12,297 bases of DNA from Gemmatimonadota bacterium (GTDB taxonomy: Bacteria > Gemmatimonadota > Gemmatimonadetes > Longimicrobiales > RSA9): positions 1-12,297 of the forward strand of contig JADGGV010000065.1 in assembly GCA_019689775.1 (NCBI GenBank), read 5' to 3'. Under the pieces are notes generated by a model, which saw only the letters and a list, made by a program, of their open reading frames with translations, was not told the origin of the DNA and did no database searches. This document shows, in pieces, positions 6,572 through 12,297 of the stretch (within the stretch, counting starts at the first letter, position 1; every line of letters starts with the position of its first letter). The position numbers and the translations under genes are program-made.

Positions 6572-9500
6572 ATGCACATCTCCGGGTGGCACATCGACGG
6601 CTTCGGCGCGTTCCGCGACGAGCACGCGGCGGACCTGCCGCCGGGCCTCGTCGTCTTCCACGGGCCGAACGAGGCCGGCAAGAGCACGCTCCTCGCGTTC
6701 CTGCGCGCGGTGCTGTTCGGGCTGGAGGCGAACGGCCGCGAGCGCCGCTACCCGCCGCTGCGCGGCGGGCGCCACGGCGGCCGCATCTTCCTCGAGACCG
6801 CCGAGGGGCGCATCACCATCGAGCGCGAGCTGCACCGCCGGGTGCCGCCGCGCGTGTGGCTCGCCGACGGCACGGCGGCGACGGAGGATGAGCTGCGCCG
6901 CATCCTCGGCGGCGCCGACGCGCGCCTGTTCCGCACGGTCTTCGCGATCAGCCTGACGGAGCTCCAGACATTCGAGGTGCTCGACGAGGAAGGCGTGCGC
7001 GACCGCATCTTCTCGGCGGGCGTGGTCGGCGCCGGCCGCTCCGCGCGCCACCTCTCGGAGCAGCTCGCGCGGCGCCAGGAGGAGCTGCTGCGGCCGCGCG
7101 CCGGCGGGCGCATCAACGAGCTGGAGCAGACGCTGCTGCGCCTGGAGGGCGAGCTGGCGGAGGCGCGCCGCGCCGCGGCCGAGTACTCGGCGCGCGTGGC
7201 GGAGGACGCGCGCTGCCAGGACGCGATCCATGAGCTGGATGCCGCGAGCTTCGCGGCCGCCGCGCGCCGGCGCCGCTACGAGACGCTGCTCGCGCTCTGG
7301 CCGACGCACGTCGAGCTCACGGACGCGCGCCGCGAGCTGGACGGGCTGCCGGCGATCGACACGTTCCCGCCGGAGGCGCTGGTGCGGCTGACCGAGGTGT
7401 CGACGCGGCTCGAGGCGGCGCGCCACGACGTCGTCGCCCGGCGCGCGGCGTTGGAGACGGCGCAGGCGCGGGCGGCGGAGCTGCGCGCCGAGCTGGACGA
7501 CGCCGCGGCGGCCGTGGCGGCGGAGGCCGAGGCGCTGCACGAGGCGGCGTCGCTCTACCGCGACCAGCTCCAGCAGCGGCCCGCGCTCGTGACGGAGCAC
7601 CAGGCGGCGTGGCGGGTGGTCGAGGAGGCGATCGCGGCGCTCGGCCCGGGGTGGGACGAGGCGCGCGTGGCGAGCTTCAACCGCTCGATCCCGCGGCGCG
7701 AGGAGGTGCGGGAGTGGCAGGCGGCGCTCGAGGCCGCGCGGCAGGACGCCGCCACCGCCGCGCAGGAGGAGGCGTTCGCGCGGCGGGCCGCCCAGCAGAT
7801 GGAGGCGGAGTGGCAGCGCACGCTGGAGCGCGCGCCCGCGCCCGTGAGCTTCGACGCGGACTCGCTGGCCGCCGAGGAGGCGGCCATCCGCCGGCTGCGC
7901 GCGAGCGTCGCCGAGCTGCGCGCGCTCGAGCAGGACTGCGACCTGCTGCGCACGCAGGTCGCCGAGCGGGAGGCCGCGGTCCGGCAGCTCGAGGCGACCG
8001 GTACGTTCCGCGTGCCGGCGTGGCTCGCGGTCGTCGTCGGCATCGTCGGCGTCGTGCTCCTCGGCCTCGGCGCCTGGCGCGCGAACACGGTCGGCACGCT
8101 CGGCGCGGCGGCGCAGGTCGCGGCGGGGCTCGTGCTCGGCGTGGTCGCGCTGGAGCTCGGCCGGCGCGCCGGGCGGGACCGCGAGGCGGCGCAGGCGCGC
8201 GACGTCGAGCTGCGCGAGCGGCGCGCGGCGCTGGCGCGCGAGCGCGAGCGGCTGCGGGCGCGGGAGCGCGAGGCGTCGGAGCTGGGCCAGCAGGTGCAGG
8301 CGGATGCGGCGCTCTTCGGCCGCGACACGCGGCCGTCGCTGCACGAGGTCGAGGAGCTGGACCGCGCGGTCGCCGCGCGGCGCGAGGCGCTGCGCGAGTG
8401 GGAGGCGGCGCGCCGCGCGCTCGCGGAGCTGGAGGCGGAGGCGGCCCGCGTCGAGGCGGACGTCGGCAAGGTCACGCGCCACCGCATCGAGGCCGAGCGC
8501 GTCCAGCGCGAGGTGGAGGCGCGCTGGGCGGCGTGGAAGGAGGAGGCCGGCCTGCCGGCGACGCTCTCGCCCGAGGCCGCGCTCGACGTCTTCGACACCG
8601 TGCGTCGCGCCCGCGAGGCGCTGCGGGCGCGCGACGAGGCCGCGCTGCGGCTGCTGCGGCTGGACCAGGAGATCTCGGGGTGGACGAGGCGGGCGCGCGA
8701 GGCGCTCGCGGCGGCGGGGAATGCGGCGTCGGGCGTGGCCCCGCGCGCGGGCACCGACGAGCGGGGGACCGACGAGGCGACGACGGCGGCCGCGGCCGCG
8801 CGCGCCGAGGCGCCGGCGAACGAGCCGACGCCGGCACCCGCGGCGGATGCGGCCGACCTGCCGGCGCGCATCGCGGCGCTGCGCGACCGGTGCCGCGCGG
8901 ACGCCGCGGCGCGCGCCCGGCTCGCGGCGCTCGAGGACGAGATCCGCGCGGCCGCGGAGGCGCTGGCCGCCGCCGAGGCGCGGCTCGAGCGCGTGGAGCA
9001 GGAGCGGAGCGCGCTGCTCGCGGCGGGCGGCGCGCGCGACGAGGAGGAGTTCCGCGAGCGACACGAGATCTGGCGGCGTCGCCAGGAGCTGTCGGCGCTC
9101 GGCCGCCGCCTGGCCGCGGAGCTGAACGCGCGGCTCGGCGGCGGTCCGGAGGCGGACGCGCTGCGCGCCGAGCTGGAGACGGGGCAGAAGGCGGAATGGG
9201 AGGCGGCGGCGGCCGCGGCGACGACGGAGCTGGAGGGGATCGCGGCCCGGCGCGAGGAGGCGGTGCGTCGCCATCAGGACGCGGAGCGTGCGCGGCAGGC
9301 GCTCGAGGCCTCCGCCGACGTGCCTCGCCTGGAGGCGGAGCGCCAGGCCGTGCTGACGGAGCTGGCGCAGGCGGCGCGCGCGTGGAGCACGGCCGCCGTC
9401 GCCCGCGCGCTCGTGCAGGAGACGCTGCGCGACTACGAGCGCAGCCGCCAGCCGAAGGTGCTCGAGGTCGCCTCCCGCATCTTCGAGGGCGTGACGGCCG

Positions 9501-10123
9501 GCCGCTACCGCCGCGTGCATCAGGATCAGGAGGGGCGGGAGCTGATCGTCGTGGACCGCCACGACGGGCGCCGCCGCACCGTCGACCTGAGCCGCGGCAC
9601 CGCCGAGCAGCTCTACCTCTCGCTGCGCCTCGCCCTCGCGGCGGAGTTCGCGGAGCGCAGCGTGCCGCTGCCGATCGTCCTGGACGACGTGCTCGTGAAC
9701 TTCGACCCCGGGCGGGCGCGCGCCATGGCCGCGGCGCTCGCGCGCACGGCCGAGGACCAGCAGGTGCTCCTCTTCACCTGCCAGCCCTCGACGGTCGAGA
9801 TCCTCCTCGAGGTGTGCCCGGAGGCGTTCGTGCACGAGCTGGAGCGGGTCGAGGGACCGACAGCCTCGTCGCTCGAGGCGACGCCCGGCGGCGCCCCCCG
9901 CGACGCGGCGGCCGACGGCGCCGGCCGCCTGATCCTCGACTGCCTCCGCGCCGCCGGCGCGCCGCTGGCCAAGTCGGAGATCCTGGCGCGCACCGGCGTC
10001 GAGCCGTCGGTGTGGCCCCGCGTCATCGCCGAGCTGACCAGCGCCGGCATCGTGCTGCGGAGCGGCGAGCGGCGCGGCGCCACGTATCGGCTCTCGCCGG
10101 CGCTCGTCGAGGCGGAGAGCTGA
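6572..10123 (+). CDS. yhaN: YhaN-like Rad50/SbcC-type ATPase with membrane hairpin and added C-terminal winged helix
   Basis: A 1183-residue ABC/SMC-type ATPase, the presumed motor partner of the upstream nuclease. GGGGAG lies 5 nt before the ATG. The N-terminal half-site has Walker A GPNEAGKST (31-39, K37) and a likely Q-loop glutamine (Q132, LTELQTF). Long Ala/Arg/Glu coiled coils fill ~160-475 and ~535-955. Between them lie two hydrophobic helices (~481-502 and ~506-530), where Rad50 carries its CxxC zinc hook; no CxxC exists anywhere. The C-terminal half-site has signature LSRGTAEQLYLSLRLAL (1006-1022), Walker B PIVLDD (1034-1039) and D-loop VNFD (1042-1045). In the H-loop FTCQP, glutamine (Q1071) sits where I expect histidine. 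An Ala/Pro/Thr-rich stretch (~712-766) interrupts the second coil. Residues ~1117-1177 resemble a winged helix and lengthen the protein beyond the roughly 960 residues I recall for B. subtilis YhaN. The ATPase call is very secure; YhaN rather than SbcC rests on the membrane hairpin. Confidence 0.92.
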   Translation: MHISGWHIDGFGAFRDEHAADLPPGLVVFHGPNEAGKSTLLAFLRAVLFGLEANGRERRYPPLRGGRHGGRIFLETAEGRITIERELHRRVPPRVWLADGTAATEDELRRILGGADARLFRTVFAISLTELQTFEVLDEEGVRDRIFSAGVVGAGRSARHLSEQLARRQEELLRPRAGGRINELEQTLLRLEGELAEARRAAAEYSARVAEDARCQDAIHELDAASFAAAARRRRYETLLALWPTHVELTDARRELDGLPAIDTFPPEALVRLTEVSTRLEAARHDVVARRAALETAQARAAELRAELDDAAAAVAAEAEALHEAASLYRDQLQQRPALVTEHQAAWRVVEEAIAALGPGWDEARVASFNRSIPRREEVREWQAALEAARQDAATAAQEEAFARRAAQQMEAEWQRTLERAPAPVSFDADSLAAEEAAIRRLRASVAELRALEQDCDLLRTQVAEREAAVRQLEATGTFRVPAWLAVVVGIVGVVLLGLGAWRANTVGTLGAAAQVAAGLVLGVVALELGRRAGRDREAAQARDVELRERRAALARERERLRAREREASELGQQVQADAALFGRDTRPSLHEVEELDRAVAARREALREWEAARRALAELEAEAARVEADVGKVTRHRIEAERVQREVEARWAAWKEEAGLPATLSPEAALDVFDTVRRAREALRARDEAALRLLRLDQEISGWTRRAREALAAAGNAASGVAPRAGTDERGTDEATTAAAAARAEAPANEPTPAPAADAADLPARIAALRDRCRADAAARARLAALEDEIRAAAEALAAAEARLERVEQERSALLAAGGARDEEEFRERHEIWRRRQELSALGRRLAAELNARLGGGPEADALRAELETGQKAEWEAAAAAATTELEGIAARREEAVRRHQDAERARQALEASADVPRLEAERQAVLTELAQAARAWSTAAVARALVQETLRDYERSRQPKVLEVASRIFEGVTAGRYRRVHQDQEGRELIVVDRHDGRRRTVDLSRGTAEQLYLSLRLALAAEFAERSVPLPIVLDDVLVNFDPGRARAMAAALARTAEDQQVLLFTCQPSTVEILLEVCPEAFVHELERVEGPTASSLEATPGGAPRDAAADGAGRLILDCLRAAGAPLAKSEILARTGVEPSVWPRVIAELTSAGIVLRSGERRGATYRLSPALVEAES

Positions 10124-10183
10124 GGGCGTCCCGCGCGAGATCAGGTCCGGCCGGTCTGTTCGCCTTCCCCGCTCTCGCTCCCG

Positions 10184-10201
10184 CTCCCGGCCGTTCGGGA
10201 G
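10184..10201 (+). terminator. Small hairpin downstream of yhaN
   Basis: CTCCCG (10184-10189) and CGGGAG (10196-10201) form a 6-bp stem with the 6-base loop GCCGTT, about 60 bp after the yhaN stop. There is no T-run. It could contribute to termination or RNA 3'-end stability, but in DNA this GC-rich short stems are common by chance. Confidence 0.25.
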
Positions 10202-10243
10202 GGGCGGCGGGAGTGTTAGCGAACCGGGATCTGGCGAACTCCG

Positions 10244-10272
10244 GCTGAGCCGCGCGGGCGGCGCGACTCAGC
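10244..10272. terminator. Strong hairpin between convergent genes, overlapping the SEC-C stop codon
   Basis: GCTGAG (10244-10249) pairs with CTCAGC (10267-10272). After one C/A mismatch, CGCGC (10251-10255) pairs with GCGCG (10261-10265) around the 5-base loop GGGCG. The 11 paired positions make a very stable stem in RNA from either strand. It includes the stop codon of the - strand gene (10268-10270) and lies 121 bp past the yhaN stop. No T-run follows, so it may act as a Rho-assisted or bidirectional termination or 3'-end element. Confidence 0.45.
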
Positions 10273-12169
10273 TGAAGGGGAAGTCCGGCGGGATCGGGTG
10301 CTCCTCCTGCTCGGCGCGGACGACCTGCGCGGGCGTCCGCCCGCCGAGCGCCGCCTGCGGCGTGCCGGCCCACTCGAGCTGGCGGCGGGCGAGCAGCGAG
10401 CGCACGGCCGACGGACGGTCGACGCCGGAACGGATCGTCTCGTCGCGCCAGAGGAGCCACCGCCGCGTCAACTCGTCCTTCATCCGCGCCTGGTCCTGGC
10501 CCATCGCCACGCCGAACTCGGTCCGCTCATCGAGCCGGTTCGCGGGGAGCATGGCGCGCGCCTCCAGATCGTCGTACAGCTCGCCGACCCACTCCCGCAC
10601 CGGCTGCTCCCACCACGCCCCGCCGACGAACTCCGCGCGCCGGGCCGCGAAGGCGTCGCGATCGGCCAGGATCGGGCCGGCCCACGGACAGTCGAGGCCG
10701 GCCGCCCGGGCGAGCCCGTCGAAGAAGCGCTTCAGCGAGCCGGGGAGCGCATCGAGGCGGGTGACGCCCACGCCCGCCTTGCGGATGCTCCAGTCGTAGA
10801 GGAACGTGCGCAGGTCGAACTCGTGCACGGCGCGGAGCGGCACGCCTTGCCAGCGCAGCAGGTAGTCGAGGAACAGCTCGGCGTTCGCGCGGTGCCGGGC
10901 GACGGTGGCCGGCGCCAGCCCCTGCGCCTCCAGCGACGCGGTGAAGCCGTCGAGCGCCTCGCGCTCCGCCGCGGGGAGCAGGTCCGCCGGGGACAGCACC
11001 TCCACGGGGCGGAGCCGGTCGTCCGGCCGCGCGCCCGGCCCCCCGGCGAAACCGGGCGCGAGCACCTCGGGCGGGTCCCAGAGCGGCGGGACCGCGAGGG
11101 CATCCTCGTCCTCGAGCGGGAGGTGCTCGAAGCGGACGCCCGTCGCCGGGTCGGTCCACGCCGCGGGCTCGCGCCGCGCGACCGCGTCGCCGCGCGCCGC
11201 CACCAGGCCGGGCACGCCCCGCAGCACCGCCACCAGGTCCGCCGCGTCGCGCTCCGGCACGCCGCCGCCCGGCGCGTTCAGCGTCAGGAGCACGGGGTAG
11301 GCGTAGTCGTCGGCGACCGGCCAGCCGGAGCGGGCGATCTCCTTGCGCATCGCCTTCGGCAGCGCCCGTACGTGCTCGAAGGTGAGCACGAGGCCGCGCC
11401 CCTCCATCCAGTCCAATGCCTCCTCGGGGTCGTCCGCGTCGAGGAGGCGGAGCAGGTCGAGCCGGTTCGAGTAGAGCGCCAGCCCGAACTCCTCGCCGGC
11501 GTTGCCCAGGACCGAGATCATCCAGCTCTGGCCGGCGGGCGTGTCCACCTTCAGCAACTGGAGGTTGTCGAGCACCTTCCACGGCGCCGCGCGGTAGAAG
11601 TCGGCGGCGGCGGCGAAGATCTCCGCGACGCGCTCCCGCCGCAGCCCCCACCCCGCCCACGTCGCCGGGTTCGCGGCGTGGCCGATGACCAGGCCCAGCT
11701 CGCGGGCGCCGTCCACGTCCCACACGAACCGATCGATCTGCCCGGCCTTGCGCGACGCCCTCACCTGCACCTCCCGCGGCGCCAGCAGCCCGGACAGCGG
11801 CGCCACCAGCTCCCGGTGCCGGACCCGCAACCGCCGCGGAAGCACCCCGACGCGCGCCGCCGAGGCGACGACCGCCGCTTCCATCAGCCCGGCCAGCTCC
11901 TCCGGCTCCGCCGGCGGCCGCCGCACGACGTCGGCGTGCAGCACGACCTCCCCGGCCATCACCAGCACCACGGCCGGTCGGGCCTCCGGATCATCCTGGA
12001 ACCGCGCGGTCAGCGGGAGCACGTCGGCCTCCCAGGTCTGCGCCGCCGACGCCACCTTCGCCAGCTCCGGCGGCAGCGGCCCGATCCGGTTCGCATCCCG
12101 CGCCATGCAGCAGTGCTTGTACTTCCTCCCCGAGCCGCACGGGCACGGATCGTTTCGACCTGATGCCAT
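10268..12169 (-). CDS. Multidomain SEC-C zinc-binding protein with recombinase-like DNA-binding domain
   Basis: A 633-residue protein of unknown role. The SEC-C motif is at the extreme N-terminus: RNDPCPCGSGRKYKHCC (5-21), with C9, C11, C20 and C21 as zinc ligands. In SecA this motif binds SecB and ribosomes; many stand-alone SEC-C proteins are uncharacterised. Residues ~60-340 hold an alpha/beta region including APWKVLDNLQLLKV and SVLGNAGEEFGLALY (~195-233). From memory these resemble the DUF7309/DUF6930-type regions that accompany SEC-C motifs; I could not check this. Residues ~400-500 read like the SAM-like core-binding domain of tyrosine recombinases (FTASLEAQGLAPATVARHR, then FLDYLL, LRAVHEFDLRTFLYDW, LPGSLKRFF), but no catalytic Arg/His/Tyr domain follows. 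Near the C-terminus is GTPQAALGGRTPAQVVRAE (602-620), a motif also seen in other SEC-C proteins and at the end of some antitoxins. There is no signal peptide, so it is probably cytoplasmic and monocistronic. The gene and SEC-C call are secure; other domains are inferred. Confidence 0.88.
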   Translation of the reverse strand: MASGRNDPCPCGSGRKYKHCCMARDANRIGPLPPELAKVASAAQTWEADVLPLTARFQDDPEARPAVVLVMAGEVVLHADVVRRPPAEPEELAGLMEAAVVASAARVGVLPRRLRVRHRELVAPLSGLLAPREVQVRASRKAGQIDRFVWDVDGARELGLVIGHAANPATWAGWGLRRERVAEIFAAAADFYRAAPWKVLDNLQLLKVDTPAGQSWMISVLGNAGEEFGLALYSNRLDLLRLLDADDPEEALDWMEGRGLVLTFEHVRALPKAMRKEIARSGWPVADDYAYPVLLTLNAPGGGVPERDAADLVAVLRGVPGLVAARGDAVARREPAAWTDPATGVRFEHLPLEDEDALAVPPLWDPPEVLAPGFAGGPGARPDDRLRPVEVLSPADLLPAAEREALDGFTASLEAQGLAPATVARHRANAELFLDYLLRWQGVPLRAVHEFDLRTFLYDWSIRKAGVGVTRLDALPGSLKRFFDGLARAAGLDCPWAGPILADRDAFAARRAEFVGGAWWEQPVREWVGELYDDLEARAMLPANRLDERTEFGVAMGQDQARMKDELTRRWLLWRDETIRSGVDRPSAVRSLLARRQLEWAGTPQAALGGRTPAQVVRAEQEEHPIPPDFPFS

Positions 12170-12174
12170 CCGAT

Positions 12175-12179
12175 CCTCC
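12175..12179 (-). promoter_or_regulatory. Shine-Dalgarno GGAGG that sets the SEC-C gene start
   Basis: On the - strand GGAGG lies 5 nt before the ATG at 12167-12169. This selects the start MASGRNDPCPCGSG over the in-frame ATG 14 codons upstream (12211), whose extra residues fall across the ribosome-binding site. Starting here also puts the cysteine motif at the very N-terminus. The rest of the upstream DNA (12180-12297) shows no gene and no clear promoter, only a 7-bp inverted repeat CGCTGGC/GCCAGCG at 12228-12234 and 12247-12253. Confidence 0.75.
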
Positions 12180-12297
12180 GAGCTCGCGTCCTGGTGGCCG
12201 CGCACCCCCACCCACCACCACAGGCTACGCTGGCCGCCGCGGCCGCGCCAGCGCCGCGGACGCCGACCTCGGCACGCAGCACCCCTCGCGCCGGGCT

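Noticed and set aside
5945..9835. Open - strand frame of about 1300 codons opposite yhaO-yhaN
   Set aside because: Arg/Leu/Ala-rich low-complexity translation with no motifs. The + strand genes account for this DNA with intact catalytic motifs and ribosome-binding sites.
10219..10239. Direct repeat GCGAAC (10219-10224 and 10234-10239) as a regulator binding site
   Set aside because: It lies between convergent 3' ends where no promoter is expected, and a 6-bp repeat is too short to exclude chance.
10310..10363. ALGGRTP as the tail of a DDE transposase (HxALGGxTP motif)
   Set aside because: No DDE catalytic region or terminal inverted repeats lie nearby, and the motif is in frame with a complete SEC-C gene.
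10268..10972. Functional or broken tyrosine recombinase / integrated element
   Set aside because: Only a core-binding-like region is present. No catalytic Arg/His/Tyr residues, att-like repeats, tRNA or phage genes are visible, and the frame is intact with the SEC-C N-terminus, so this is a domain and not an integrase remnant.
12170..12211. Start of the SEC-C gene at the upstream ATG (12211)
   Set aside because: A GGAGG site sits 5 nt before the ATG at 12169 and inside the proposed extension. The extra 14 residues carry no recognisable motif.

Overview
The window is about 12.3 kb of very GC-rich DNA (roughly 70-75% by eye) with strong GC bias at third codon positions. That bias produces very long shadow reading frames opposite every real gene. 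The TonB-dependent receptor has a CarboxypepD_reg-like N-terminus, an NGDG...DDRAF stretch, paired loop cysteines and a late 'LLDVRGFDPARGAFIYQVN' block. This is a style I associate with Gemmatimonadota. With the GC content it makes a member of that phylum the best guess, as an inference without a search.

Layout: (1) bases 1-46 look like sequencing-library residue (degraded Nextera adapter followed by poly-G), not chromosome. (2) 46-708 (+) is the 3' part of a gene for a beta-rich, C-terminally membrane-anchored protein of unknown function. (3) 814-5016 (-) encodes a 1400-residue TonB-dependent outer-membrane receptor. It carries an unusual periplasmic C-terminal extension: a Gly/Phe/Arg-rich linker, then two tandem Spy/CpxP-like (LTxxQ) helical domains. 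(4) 5298-6569 and 6572-10123 (+) form a tight two-gene operon, yhaO-yhaN. It encodes an Mre11/SbcD-type nuclease and a Rad50/SbcC-like ATPase. The ATPase coiled coil is interrupted by a two-helix transmembrane hairpin instead of a zinc hook, and its C-terminus carries an added winged-helix domain. (5) 10268-12169 (-) encodes a multidomain SEC-C protein with a region resembling the DNA-binding (SAM-like) domain of tyrosine recombinases but no catalytic domain. (6) 12170-12297 is noncoding upstream DNA.

The genes are arranged as convergent pairs (708/814 and 10123/10268), each separated by GC-rich inverted repeats that could end transcription from both sides. There is one divergent promoter region (5017-5297) between the receptor and the nuclease operon. 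The only clear functional partnership is yhaO-yhaN, a presumptive membrane-tethered DNA end-processing complex. The receptor and the SEC-C protein appear to be independent units. I see no tRNA, rRNA, CRISPR array, insertion sequence or prophage gene. The most unusual biology is in domain fusions: receptor plus tandem Spy-like domains, YhaN plus winged helix, and SEC-C plus recombinase-like domain.
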